This document shows, in pieces, positions 1 through 8,207 of a stretch of 64,000 nucleotides of DNA (position 1 is the stretch's first letter; the number at the start of each line of letters is the position of its first letter). Location of the stretch: contig NZ_JAJHUO010000004.1 of the NCBI RefSeq assembly GCF_020859565.1, positions 153,842-217,841 of the forward strand, read 5' to 3'. The stretch comes from Saccharothrix luteola. GTDB taxonomy: Bacteria; Actinomycetota; Actinomycetes; Mycobacteriales; Pseudonocardiaceae. Below the pieces are notes generated by a model. That model saw only the letters and a program-made list of their open reading frames with translations. It did not search any database and was not told the DNA's origin. A program made the translations under genes and the position numbers.

Positions 1-309
1 GACGTCGGTGCACCCCGGCGGCACGTCGAGCAGGTAGCCCGGCGACCGGGACACGACCAGGGAGCGGGCGCCCGACTCGGCGTCCGCGAGTGCCTTGCGC
101 AGCTGGGAGACCTTGACCTGCAACGCCGACTGCGGGTTGCCCGGCAGCGCCTCGCCCCACAGGTCGTCGATGAGGCGCGCGGCCGGGATCAGGTCGCCGC
201 GGTGCGCGACGAGGTCGGCCAACAGCGCGCGCACCTTCAGGCCGGGCACCGCGACCGGCGCGCCCGCATCCGTCCAGACGGCCAGTGGACCGAGCACGTC
301 GAACCGCAC
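1..309 (-). CDS. SARP/AfsR-type transcriptional regulator, N-terminal part (runs off the window)
   Basis: Reading from a GTG at 309 the minus strand is open for 103 codons to the window edge. It begins VRFDVLGPLAV and continues with a winged-helix domain typical of OmpR/SARP regulators, including LIDDLWGEALPGNP and LQVKVSQLRKAL, the recognition-helix region. This is the DNA-binding half of the BTAD/SARP family, whose members usually activate secondary metabolism or carry NB-ARC and TPR domains behind. The C-terminal domains lie outside the window, so the subclass cannot be given. Codons are strongly GC-ending, as expected for a real gene here. Confidence 0.85.
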   Translation of the reverse strand, partial: MRFDVLGPLAVWTDAGAPVAVPGLKVRALLADLVAHRGDLIPAARLIDDLWGEALPGNPQSALQVKVSQLRKALADAESGARSLVVSRSPGYLLDVPPGCTDV

Positions 310-450
310 GTGAGCACGATAACGCCTCGCACATCGGGAGATGCGGCGCGATCCGCAGGGGGAACGGGTTGCCGGGACGGCTGATCCGCGAGCCCGTTGT
401 AGCTGGTAGCCGACCTCGGCGACGCCGGCACCTTCCTGATCGACGTGGGG

Positions 451-1749
451 TCAGACGGGGCGGGCGGAGCGGCAGCTGGGTGCTTGGCAGCCCCAGGTGG
501 TGGTGGTCCCGACGGTCACGAGGGCGGCGTGGGCAAGGAAGCGGTCGCGTTTCGCGCGTTCGTCCAGGGTCGCGCAGTCGCACCGGGGGTCGGGGCCGGT
601 CTGCTCGTCGTGCGCCAGGCCCATGTAGCCCGGTGGGATGCCGAGGCCGTTGGCGATGTCGGTCAGGGCGTCGTAGGACTCGACCTTGGCGCCGGTGAGG
701 ATCCGGTCGACGTCGTGGTCGGGTTGGCCGGTCAGCGCGGCGATCCGGTCGCGCGGCACGCCGTGGCGCGTCAGGAGCCGGTAGACGGCGGTGATGTCGC
801 GCAACGCCAAGGCCTCCCGCATCTCGTGCTGCTCCCACAGGTCGGGCAGGTCGGGGCGCGGGTGGACGGCGGGGCGCACCGCGCGTTCGGCCACGGCCGG
901 GCCGGGCGCGGTGGCGGCGGTCCACCCGACCCAGGCCCACTCCGGTTCGGCCGGCTTCGCCGCGGCTCGCGGGTCGGCGGCGGACAGGGCCACGCCGTGG
1001 ACGGCGTTGCGGAAGCGGTACGGGACGGCGGCCGACGCGGGGATGCCGCACGTGGAACCGGCCAGGATCGCGGCGACCGACTCGCTCGGCGGGCCGTCTC
1101 GCCAGTACAGCTCCAGGACGTCACCGACGACGACGCCGTCCAGCCACGCGGCGCCGCGCCACAGCGGCAGCCGGCGGAGCACGCCGCTCATCAGGTCGGC
1201 GGGCAGGTCGGGGGGTGGTTGGGACTCCCGCGGGTCGAGGTGGTCGGTCAGGGCCAGGTCGACCGGCAGGCCCGTGGCGACGGCCCGGCGCCAGCGTTCC
1301 CGTGTCACGCCGAGGAGGCGCACTTCGCCGTCGGGTGAACGCAGGTCGAGGTGATCGCGCCGCGGGTGGGCGCGCAGGCCGGGCACGCCGCGGACCCGGT
1401 CACCGGCGACGACCGGGAGCGCTTCGGTCAGGAGTTGGTCCAGCGCGGCGTCGTGGACGCGCAGGCCGAGCACCTTCGCGTCCGGCCGCACGCGGCTCAC
1501 CAGGGACGTCGGCCGCAGGGAGTGGCCGCGGCGGCGCATGCCCGCCATCGCGCGGTTGGCCGCCGCCAGGAGCGACGCCTCGAACCGGCGTTGGCCCGGC
1601 AGGCAGGCGCTGGGCACCAGGGAGTCGGGCTGGGCGCCGCCGCGTTGCCTGCGCACCATGTTCGGTGTCTCGCCGGTGCACCAGTAGCGCTTGGCCAGGG
1701 AGCTTGTCGACACGAGGAACCTCCGCGGACGCCGCCCGGTCGACGCCAC
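451..1749 (-). CDS. XRE-like helix-turn-helix protein with an unknown N-terminal region; C-terminus short
   Basis: One 432-codon frame. About residues 310-375 hold a helix-turn-helix block (PDLPDLWEQHEMREALALRD, then RIAALTGQPDHDVDRIL and LGIPPGYMGLAHDE). I recognise this as the N-terminal DNA-binding region of a common actinobacterial XRE-type family that normally continues into a long TPR region. Here that order is reversed: the HTH sits near the C-terminus, and the protein stops about 45 residues later, just after the family's usual RxKRxxFLAH segment. The first 300 residues have strong GC-ending codons, so they look coding, but I do not recognise them. The start (GTG 1749) is uncertain; an internal ATG begins MVRRQRGG. 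It could be a fusion or a decayed regulator. Confidence 0.55.
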   Translation of the reverse strand: MASTGRRPRRFLVSTSSLAKRYWCTGETPNMVRRQRGGAQPDSLVPSACLPGQRRFEASLLAAANRAMAGMRRRGHSLRPTSLVSRVRPDAKVLGLRVHDAALDQLLTEALPVVAGDRVRGVPGLRAHPRRDHLDLRSPDGEVRLLGVTRERWRRAVATGLPVDLALTDHLDPRESQPPPDLPADLMSGVLRRLPLWRGAAWLDGVVVGDVLELYWRDGPPSESVAAILAGSTCGIPASAAVPYRFRNAVHGVALSAADPRAAAKPAEPEWAWVGWTAATAPGPAVAERAVRPAVHPRPDLPDLWEQHEMREALALRDITAVYRLLTRHGVPRDRIAALTGQPDHDVDRILTGAKVESYDALTDIANGLGIPPGYMGLAHDEQTGPDPRCDCATLDERAKRDRFLAHAALVTVGTTTTWGCQAPSCRSARPV

Positions 1750-2005
1750 CGGGTTCGACCACGCGCGAGCGCACGAACAGGTGCGTACGCACTGGCGCCG
1801 AACCCCGGGAAGAGGTGGACACGCGGGACGCGTTCGTTCGAACGCGCTCTGGAGGCACCCGCTCCAGCCGGGTCAGGAGGAGCCTCGGTGGCAGCCGCGC
1901 CTGCCAGGTCACAAAACTACAACAGCGGTGATGGCCGGTGGGGCTCGATCACTCGAAGGTGCGAACTCGCGGGAAGGGTGGGGTGGGGGCCGGAGTTCGC
2001 GGGCG

Positions 2006-2797
2006 TCAGAGTTTGCGGCCCACGGCGGCGAGGCCGGCGAAGCGCTCCGGGTGGTCGTCGACGTCCTCCGGTGAGGCGGGACGCCACAGCGGGAGGTGCA
2101 CGACGCCGGGCTCGACCAGCTCGTAGCCCTCGAACAGCGCCTCGACCTCGGGCTTGGAGCGCATCGTCATTGGCGTGGCGGTGCGCCGTCGGTACAGGTC
2201 GGTGTGGTCGTCGGCCTGGGTGTCCTGGCCGTCGTGCGTGGCGTGCGAGACGACCAGGTAGCTGCCCGGCGGCACGGCGTCCCGGTAGGCGGCGATGATC
2301 TTCGCCGGGTCGTCCTGGACGAAGTGCAGCACCGCGACCATCATCACCGCGACCGGCTGGTCGAAGTCGAGCGTGCGGGCGACCACCGGGTCGGCGAGCA
2401 CCTCGTCCGGGTGGCGGAGGTCCTCCTGGACGACGGTGGTCTGCGGGTCGTCGCCGAGGATCGTGCGGCTGTACGTCACCGCGATCGGGTCGTTGTCGAC
2501 GTAGACCACGCGGGCGGCGGGGTCGGCTTCGCGGGCGACCTCGTGGACGTTGCCCACGGTCGGGATGCCGGAGCCGAGGTCGAGGAACTGGGTCACGCCC
2601 CGGCTCACGCAGAACTGGACGGCGCGGCGCAGGAACGCGCGGTTGGCCTGCATGATCAGCGGCAGTTCCGGCCACATCGAGATCGCCTGCTCGGCCATCT
2701 CGCGGTCCACGGCGAAGTTGTGCGCGCCGCCGAGGTAGTAGTCGTACACCCGGGCCGCGCTCGGCCTGGTCAGGTCGATGTCCGGTCGTTCACCCAC
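2006..2797 (-). CDS. SAM-dependent methyltransferase, Methyltransf_19 (DUF574) family
   Basis: 263 residues, the usual length for this actinobacterial family. The start is GTG 2797, with a good Shine-Dalgarno (AAGGAG) seven bases upstream. Diagnostic features are the N-terminal ARVYDYYLGGAHNFAVDRE, the SAM-binding glycine loop FLDLGSGIPT near residue 93, an acidic residue after strand 2 (VVYVDNDPIA), and the HFVQDDPAKI segment. The family is abundant in Streptomyces and Pseudonocardiaceae and its substrates are mostly unknown, so no substrate is assigned. A GTGG-rich intergenic stretch separates it from the divergent gene at 3025. Confidence 0.9.
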   Translation of the reverse strand: MGERPDIDLTRPSAARVYDYYLGGAHNFAVDREMAEQAISMWPELPLIMQANRAFLRRAVQFCVSRGVTQFLDLGSGIPTVGNVHEVAREADPAARVVYVDNDPIAVTYSRTILGDDPQTTVVQEDLRHPDEVLADPVVARTLDFDQPVAVMMVAVLHFVQDDPAKIIAAYRDAVPPGSYLVVSHATHDGQDTQADDHTDLYRRRTATPMTMRSKPEVEALFEGYELVEPGVVHLPLWRPASPEDVDDHPERFAGLAAVGRKL

Positions 2798-3024
2798 GGA
2801 TTGCTCCTTCCCCCGGCCGGCAGCTTAGGCGTCGGCGTGGTGTGGGCGGTCGCGTGGTGTGGGTCGGGTGGTGTGGTGGGTCGTGGGATGGGGGTGGGGG
2901 TGCCTGCCTTCGAGACTAGGCCGATCGCGTGCTACCTGCGGATACCCCGTTCGCGGGCCCCGGATTGTCGGACCCCCTCGGTAGAATCGAACACGAGTTC
3001 GAGCGCGTGCGAGGGGAGCTTGTC
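2798..3024. promoter_or_regulatory. Divergent intergenic region
   Basis: This 227-base gap lies between the minus-strand methyltransferase and the plus-strand gene at 3025, so it must hold both promoters. Bases 2836-2900 are strongly G/T-biased on the plus strand, with several GTGGTGTGG-like repeats. I see no clear operator palindrome and cannot place -10/-35 boxes with confidence. Confidence 0.4.
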
Positions 3025-3666
3025 GTGGAGCCGATCAGCGTCACCGCCCTGTCCTTCACCGAGTACGTCATGAGCGGTCAGCGTGGCCGGATCAGCATCG
3101 TGTCCGAGCAGCGGCGCATCTACCTGTCGTCCGAGCAGTGGGTGGCCGGGTTCTACAACCCGATGCGGGACGCCATGCGGCGGGCGGCCAACTCGCCCGA
3201 CCCGGCGGCGGAGTTGGACAAGGCGGTCGAGGCGGCGCATCGGCAGCCTCGGGCCGGGCAACCCCGGGCGTTCGAGGAGTTGCGGGAGGGGTTCCTGCCG
3301 TGGTTGCGGTCGACCAGGGCGACCGGGGTGCCCACGTCGGCGGCCAAGTGGCGGACGGGTGACCTGGCGTTGCGGGTTCGACCGCACCTGGGGTTGCGGA
3401 TGCCGGACGGGTCGCGGGCGGCGGTGTTGGTGTACGTCAAGGAAGCGCCGATGACGCAAGAAGCGGCCAACATCGGGTTGCGGATCCTGCAGCAGGCGAT
3501 GCCCGACACGTTGCCGGGCGCGACGCCGGAGGTCGTGCCGTTGGTTTTGGACGCGCGGCGGGGGCGGGCGTTCCGGATGTCCCGGCGGACGAACCTGGCG
3601 AAGTTGGACGCGTTGATCGCGGCGGAGGCGGCTGGGTATGTGGTGCATTGGAGGATGAGTGCGTAG
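3025..3666 (+). CDS. Hypothetical protein, 213 residues
   Basis: The frame is open from 2929, but the best start is GTG 3025, which follows GAGGGGAGC at a suitable distance and gives VEPISVTALSF. The protein is soluble, with no signal peptide or membrane segment, and carries several Arg/Ala-rich helices. I do not recognise a domain. The C-terminal part (RILQQAMPDTLPGATPEV, then VVPLVLDARRGRAFRMSRR) looks like a compact alpha/beta fold. It is transcribed away from the methyltransferase, and its stop is followed by the palindromic element at 3735-3859. Confidence 0.75.
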   Translation: MEPISVTALSFTEYVMSGQRGRISIVSEQRRIYLSSEQWVAGFYNPMRDAMRRAANSPDPAAELDKAVEAAHRQPRAGQPRAFEELREGFLPWLRSTRATGVPTSAAKWRTGDLALRVRPHLGLRMPDGSRAAVLVYVKEAPMTQEAANIGLRILQQAMPDTLPGATPEVVPLVLDARRGRAFRMSRRTNLAKLDALIAAEAAGYVVHWRMSA

Positions 3667-3734
3667 GTCGAGCCGGTGCGGTTCGGGTCGGCTGGTCGGG
3701 GTTTTGGGTCGGTTGCTTCGGGTTGAGGCCGGCT

Positions 3735-3859
3735 CGATTTGACATGGGGCTCTTACGGGCACCCCAGGCAGGCCAAAGCCGGGCAGGCCTGGCGGGAAAG
3801 CACCCGCCAGGCCTGCCCGGCTTCGTCCAGCCAGTGGCACCCGAACCCATGTCAAATCG
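3735..3859. repeat. Nested palindromic element: 14-bp outer inverted repeats around a perfect 21-bp hairpin
   Basis: Outer arms are CGATTTGACATGGG at 3735-3748 and its exact reverse complement at 3846-3859. Inside, bases 3776-3796 (AAGCCGGGCAGG...GGCGGG) pair perfectly over 21 bp with 3803-3823 across a six-base AAAGCA loop. The element sits between the stop of the gene at 3025-3666 and the stop of the minus-strand amidohydrolase at 3965. It could serve as a two-way terminator. The outer arms, however, give it the look of a small non-autonomous mobile repeat. No coding function is seen in it. Confidence 0.8.
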
Positions 3860-3964
3860 GGCCTCGGTGGGGTGGTTCCGGGGCCGTTGTGGTGAGGGTC
3901 GGGTTGGTGGCCACGAGGGCGGCGCGGGTCCGTCTTGCTTGCCGTCGCGGTCGGGCTGGGTGGG

Positions 3965-5557
3965 TTAGGCGGGGAAGGTGGCGGGGTTGTGGGTGAAGTC
4001 GCCGCCGATGACGGTGGCGGCGATCTCGATGTCGCCGATCTTGGAGATGTCGGTGGTCAGGGGGTTGGCTTCGAGGATGGCGAAGTCGGCCAGCTTGCCC
4101 GGGGTGATGGTGCCGAGCGCGTTTTCCTGGCGGCACGCGTAGGCGGCGCCGGTGGTGTAGGCGGCGAGCGCTTGGTGGACGGTGATCGCCTCGTCCGGGC
4201 CGACGGGGTTGCCCTCTTTCGACTTTCGTTCGGCCATGAACTGGATGGCGCGCAGTGGTTTGCCGTCGGCGACCGGGCGGTCCGAGCTGCCGGCCAGGGC
4301 GATTCCGTGGTCGAGGAAGGATTTGCCCCGGTACATCCAGGGTGAGCGTTCCGGGCCCATGATCTTGGCGTAGTCGTCGCCGTAGGCCCACAGGAAGGTC
4401 GGCTGGATCACCGGGATGACGTCCAGTTCGGCGATGCGGGCCAGTTGCTCCGGGCGGACCAGGCCGCAGTGCTCGATTCGGTGCCTGGCGTCCGGGCGGG
4501 GAAGGGTTCTTTGGGCTTCGGAGAGGGCATCGAGGGCGAAGTCGACCGCGCGGTCGCCGATGGCGTGGACGGCAAGTTGCCAGCCGGCTGTGTGGCCGTC
4601 GATGATCGCCGCGCGCATGAGGTCCGGGTCGTCCTGCAGTTGGCCCGATGTATCCATTCCCTCGTACGGCCGGGTCAACGCTGCCGTGCGGGCCATCATG
4701 CCGCCGTCGGTCCACAGCTTGAGCGGGCCGATGGAGAGGCGGTCGTCGCCCAGGCCCGTTCGCAGGCCGAGGGGGACGGCGCGGCGGATGCCGTCGTCGG
4801 CGTGGGCGGCCACCGGTTCCAGGCGGTCGGCGGAAACCATCAGTTGGATGCGGATGGGCAGGGTGGCGCGTTGGTAGGCCTCGACCTCCAGCGGGCTGCT
4901 GCCGATCAGGCCGCCGCCCACGCCGGCTTCGGCGGCGAGCACGATGCCTTCGCGGAGGCACTGGTTCGCGCCGGCTTCGACGTCGGCGGCGATGTCGTCG
5001 AGTGAGTAGGGCAGGCGGAGTGCCCGGACGGCGGTCTGGGCGGCTTCGGCGAGGAAGCCGGTCGGGTTGCCGGTCGCGTCACGTCGGGCGTCGCGCAAGG
5101 CCGAGGCGGGGAGCACGGCGAGCACGTCGCCGCTGACGACGCACGCGTGGCCGGAGAGGTCCTGCACGTAGACGCGCGGCCCGATCAGGTCCAGGTCGCG
5201 CGAGGTCAGGGGGCGGTCCAGGGCGCGGTGGTCGTAGCCCGCCGCTTCGACCCAGCCCGAGGCGCGCGGTGCGTCGCGCAGGATGTCCAGGACCTCCGCG
5301 ACGGTCTTGCAGGAGGAGACGTCCGGGGTCCTCGCGGCACGTCCGGCCCACGCGAGGTGGTTGTGGGCGTCCACGAAACCCGGCAGCACGACCGCGCCGT
5401 CGAGGTCGACCACGCGCCGCGCGGGCAGGTCGGCGACGTCGTCGTCCAGGCCCACGACCCTCCCCGCCCAGACACCGATCACCGACGCCACCGGCCGGGC
5501 CGGGTCCATGGTCACGACCCGCCCGCCAACCACCTTGAGGTCAAGGATCACCCGCAA
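3965..5557 (-). CDS. YtcJ-like amidohydrolase (amidohydrolase family 3)
   Basis: 530 residues, normal length for YtcJ-like metal-dependent hydrolases. The metal-binding HxH is in LPGFVDAHNHLAWAG near residue 65. Further ligands are suggested by the HAIGDRAVD segment and RIEHCGLV, and the conserved Asp by SSDRPVADGKPL. The family hydrolyses amide or related bonds on uncertain substrates; the neighbours do not identify one. The annotated start is TTG 5557; GTG 5551 is the alternative. It is divergent from the formyltransferase, and the 67-base gap between them contains two iron-box-like sequences that could affect both promoters. Confidence 0.88.
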   Translation of the reverse strand: MRVILDLKVVGGRVVTMDPARPVASVIGVWAGRVVGLDDDVADLPARRVVDLDGAVVLPGFVDAHNHLAWAGRAARTPDVSSCKTVAEVLDILRDAPRASGWVEAAGYDHRALDRPLTSRDLDLIGPRVYVQDLSGHACVVSGDVLAVLPASALRDARRDATGNPTGFLAEAAQTAVRALRLPYSLDDIAADVEAGANQCLREGIVLAAEAGVGGGLIGSSPLEVEAYQRATLPIRIQLMVSADRLEPVAAHADDGIRRAVPLGLRTGLGDDRLSIGPLKLWTDGGMMARTAALTRPYEGMDTSGQLQDDPDLMRAAIIDGHTAGWQLAVHAIGDRAVDFALDALSEAQRTLPRPDARHRIEHCGLVRPEQLARIAELDVIPVIQPTFLWAYGDDYAKIMGPERSPWMYRGKSFLDHGIALAGSSDRPVADGKPLRAIQFMAERKSKEGNPVGPDEAITVHQALAAYTTGAAYACRQENALGTITPGKLADFAILEANPLTTDISKIGDIEIAATVIGGDFTHNPATFPA

Positions 5558-5575
5558 AGGCTAGCCCACCGGCAC

Positions 5576-5614
5576 TTAGGTTAGGGTTGGATAACTTAGG
5601 CCAGGCTATCCAAG
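5576..5614 (+). promoter_or_regulatory. Two tandem iron-box-like (IdeR/DmdR) sites
   Basis: TTAGGTTAGGGTTGGATAA (5576-5594) and TTAGGCCAGGCTATCCAAG (5596-5614) each match the actinobacterial iron-box consensus TTAGGTTAGGCTAACCTAA at 14 of 19 positions by my count. They are spaced 20 bp apart, on one face of the helix. The second overlaps the Shine-Dalgarno AAGGAGGAG (5612-5620) of the formyltransferase. Binding by IdeR/DmdR would block transcription when iron is plentiful. The motif match is seen; the regulator itself is inferred. Confidence 0.6.
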
Positions 5615-5624
5615 GAGGAGCTCC

Positions 5625-6572
5625 ATGCGGGTCGTCATGTTCGGCTACCAGACCTGGGGTCACCGCACGCTCCAGGCACTGCTGGACTCCGAGCACGAGG
5701 TGGTGCTGGTCGTCACGCACCCCAAGAGCGACCACGCCTACGAGCGCATCTGGAGCGACTCGGTCGCGGACCTGGCCGCCGAGCACGGCGTCGAGACGAT
5801 CATCCGCAACCGACCGGACGACGACGAGTTGTTCCAGCGCCTCAAGGAAGTCGAGCCGGACGTCATCGTGGCCACGAACTGGCGCACGTGGATCCCGCCG
5901 CACATCTTCACCCTCCCCAAGCACGGCACGCTGAACGTGCACGACTCGCTGCTCCCCGCCTACGCGGGCTTCTCGCCGTTGATCTGGGCCCTGATCAACG
6001 ACGAGAAGGAGGTCGGCGTCACCGCGCACATGATGGACGACACGCTGGACGCCGGCGACATCGTGCTCCAGCGCGCCGTCCCCGTCGGCCCGCGCGACAC
6101 GACGGCGGACCTGTTCCACAAGACGCTGGAGCTGTTCGGCCCGATCACCGTGGACGGCCTGGCCGAGATCGCCAAGGGCCGCACGGACTTCACCAAGCAG
6201 GACCGGTCGAAGGCCAGCTTCTTCCACAAGCGCGCGGAGGAGGACTTGCGCATCGACTGGACGTGGGGTGCGGAGGAGCTGGACCGGCTGGTGCGCGCGC
6301 AGTGCGCGCCGTACCCGAGCGCGTTCGCGTTCCACAAGGGCAAGCGGCTGGAGATCGTGGAAGCCGAGGTGTCCAAGGAGTGCTACGGCGGCACGCCCGG
6401 TCGGATCTTCTACCGCGAGGGCGACGGTGTCGCGATCGTCGCGGGCGCGGAGGCTCGTCGCGGCCGCAACCACGCCCTGCTGGTCAAGCGAGTGCGGACG
6501 GAGGACGGCGTCGAGCTGGGCGCGACGGAGTACTTCGCGCACATGGGCGGGTACCTCACGAGTCGACCCTGA
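5625..6572 (+). CDS. Formyltransferase, methionyl-tRNA formyltransferase-like; probably N-hydroxyornithine formyltransferase
   Basis: 315 residues starting at ATG 5625 with a near-perfect SD (AAGGAGGAG). The 10-formyl-THF transferase fold shows in LNVHDSLLPAYAGFSP (the Asn-x-His catalytic region, about residue 105) and HMMDDTLDAGDI (catalytic Asp, about residue 140), followed by a C-terminal Fmt-like domain. Housekeeping Fmt normally lies beside def or sun; here there is neither. The sequence resembles CchA-type enzymes that formylate N5-hydroxyornithine in coelichelin-like siderophores. The upstream iron boxes fit that role. No NRPS or ornithine hydroxylase is in the window, so the partner cluster must be elsewhere. 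It overlaps the convergent gene by 17 bp. Confidence 0.82.
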   Translation: MRVVMFGYQTWGHRTLQALLDSEHEVVLVVTHPKSDHAYERIWSDSVADLAAEHGVETIIRNRPDDDELFQRLKEVEPDVIVATNWRTWIPPHIFTLPKHGTLNVHDSLLPAYAGFSPLIWALINDEKEVGVTAHMMDDTLDAGDIVLQRAVPVGPRDTTADLFHKTLELFGPITVDGLAEIAKGRTDFTKQDRSKASFFHKRAEEDLRIDWTWGAEELDRLVRAQCAPYPSAFAFHKGKRLEIVEAEVSKECYGGTPGRIFYREGDGVAIVAGAEARRGRNHALLVKRVRTEDGVELGATEYFAHMGGYLTSRP

Positions 6573-7494
6573 GCGAAGCCTGGCGCACGACGAACAGGAA
6601 AGCCCAGGTGAGGACGATCAGGACGGCGTGGGCGATGAGGGGCCCGGGAGACTTCTCCACGAGGATCCAGCCGAGCCACGTGTAGGTGACCAGGGCGCCG
6701 GCCGCCACCGCGTACCGGTGGGCGGCGCCCCAGGCCGTGCTTCGGCCCCACCAGGTCAACGCGGTGGCGGCGAGGATCGTGAGGGCGATCTTGAGGCCGA
6801 AGCCGGTCCAGTCCTCGGGCACGGCGACGAAGAGCGAGGACACCAGGAACGCGCTGAAGCCGAGAGGGCCCGGGCGGGGCACGCGGCGGTCGGTGGTGGC
6901 GCGCGGTCGGATCAGGAAGGCGACGGCGATCAGGGCCAGGACGACCAGGGCGGCGCCGAGGCGTTGAGCCGGCGTGGCCATGAAGTCCTCTTGGGCGAGG
7001 AGGATCCGGAAGACGAGGGCGCAGCCGGCGAGGAAGACGAGCGTGAGGACGATCAAGCCGGTCCGGCCGAGCCACGGTGTGGCGCGCCGACGCCAGGCCA
7101 GTGATTCGACCAGGGCGATCGGGACGCCGATGCTCCAGACGGCGTGGCCGACGACGAACGAGTAGCCGTTCAGCGCGCTGATACCCAGGGCCGGGACCGG
7201 TGTGACGGCCTGGAACCGGTACTCCTCGAACTCCGGGTTGAACAGCGACTGGTCCAGCAGGCCGGCTTCCAGCACGCCGTAGGCGAGGCCGAGGGTGAGG
7301 ATGGTCGGCCAGCCCCGACCCGTGCGCCGGACGACCTCGCGGATCAGCAGCGCTCCCCCGCCGTACATCGGCGCGAGGACGACGAGCGCGCCGATCTCGG
7401 ACAACGGGAGGTTGCCCAGGACGTACTCGCCGATCAGGGGCGCGAGGAGGAACAGGATCAAGGCGGCGCGGATGTTGCGGGACATGCGGTGCAA
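6556..7494 (-). CDS. Polytopic membrane protein, unknown function
   Basis: 312 residues with about eight hydrophobic helices spread over the whole length, for example ALILFLLAPLIGEYVLG near the N-terminus, LIVLTLVFLAGCALVF in the middle and LIAHAVLIVLTWAFLFVV at the end. A second ATG at 7485 (MSRNIRAA) is an equally good start. It lies 59 bases behind the response regulator on the same strand and is probably cotranscribed with the two-component system. It may therefore be a target or accessory of that system. I do not recognise a transport or enzyme motif. Confidence 0.75.
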   Translation of the reverse strand: MHRMSRNIRAALILFLLAPLIGEYVLGNLPLSEIGALVVLAPMYGGGALLIREVVRRTGRGWPTILTLGLAYGVLEAGLLDQSLFNPEFEEYRFQAVTPVPALGISALNGYSFVVGHAVWSIGVPIALVESLAWRRRATPWLGRTGLIVLTLVFLAGCALVFRILLAQEDFMATPAQRLGAALVVLALIAVAFLIRPRATTDRRVPRPGPLGFSAFLVSSLFVAVPEDWTGFGLKIALTILAATALTWWGRSTAWGAAHRYAVAAGALVTYTWLGWILVEKSPGPLIAHAVLIVLTWAFLFVVRQASLRVDS

Positions 7495-7553
7495 CGCTAG
7501 GAGCGGCTCGGGCTCGGCACATCGGGCTTGAGAACGGTGTCCGGCCTCCGCCT

Positions 7554-8207
7554 TCAGACCGAGCGCGGGCGGACGAGCCCTACTTCGTAGGCCAGGACGA
7601 CGGCTTGGACGCGGTCGCGGAGGCCCAGTTTGCGCAGGACGGCGGACACGTGCGTCTTGATCGTGGCCTCGGTGAGGACGAGGTGCTGGGCGATCTCGGC
7701 GTTCGAGAGGGCCAGTGAGACCAGGCGGAGCACTTCGACCTCACGGCTGGTCAACGCGTCCAGCGCGCGGGGGGACGGCGCCGGGAAGGTGTCCACGAAG
7801 CGGTCCAGCAGGCGGCGGGTCACCGAGGGCGCGAGGAGGGCGTCGCCGCGCGCGATCACGCGGACGGCTTCGACCAGTTCCGGTGGCCGCACGTCCTTGA
7901 GCAGGAAGCCGCTCGCGCCGGCGCGCAGGGCCGCGTAGACGGAGTCGTCCACGTCGTAGGTGGTGAGGACCAGGACGCGGGCGGGACTGCCGGAGGTGAC
8001 GATGCGGCGGGTCGCCTCCAGGCCGTCCACGGTGGGCATCCGGACGTCCATCAGGACGACGTCCGGCTTCAGGGACGCGGTGAGGTCCACCGCTTCGACG
8101 CCGTCCGCCGCCTCGCCGACGACGTCGAGGTCGTCGCGTGCTTCCAGGATCATGCGGAAACCGCCGCGCACCAACGCCTGGTCGTCGGCGACGAGGACGC
8201 GGATCAC
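7554..8207 (-). CDS. NarL/LuxR-family response regulator
   Basis: 217 residues from GTG 8207, which overlaps the kinase stop as GTGA; the longer upstream frame is a shadow of the kinase. The receiver domain (1-120) has the acidic pair in VLVADDQALVRGG, phosphoacceptor Asp in PDVVLMDVRMP, Thr in VLVLTTYD and Lys in FLLKDVRP. The C-terminal LuxR HTH (about 150-210) includes LTSREVEVLRLV and IKTHVSAVLRKLGLRDR. It is the output partner of the adjacent DesK-like kinase. Its targets are unknown; the membrane protein downstream is the best candidate. Confidence 0.96.
   Translation of the reverse strand: MIRVLVADDQALVRGGFRMILEARDDLDVVGEAADGVEAVDLTASLKPDVVLMDVRMPTVDGLEATRRIVTSGSPARVLVLTTYDVDDSVYAALRAGASGFLLKDVRPPELVEAVRVIARGDALLAPSVTRRLLDRFVDTFPAPSPRALDALTSREVEVLRLVSLALSNAEIAQHLVLTEATIKTHVSAVLRKLGLRDRVQAVVLAYEVGLVRPRSV

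Noticed and set aside
5625-6572. Housekeeping methionyl-tRNA formyltransferase (fmt)
   Set aside because: The usual def and sun neighbours are absent, and the iron-box-like promoter and CchA-like sequence favour a siderophore enzyme.
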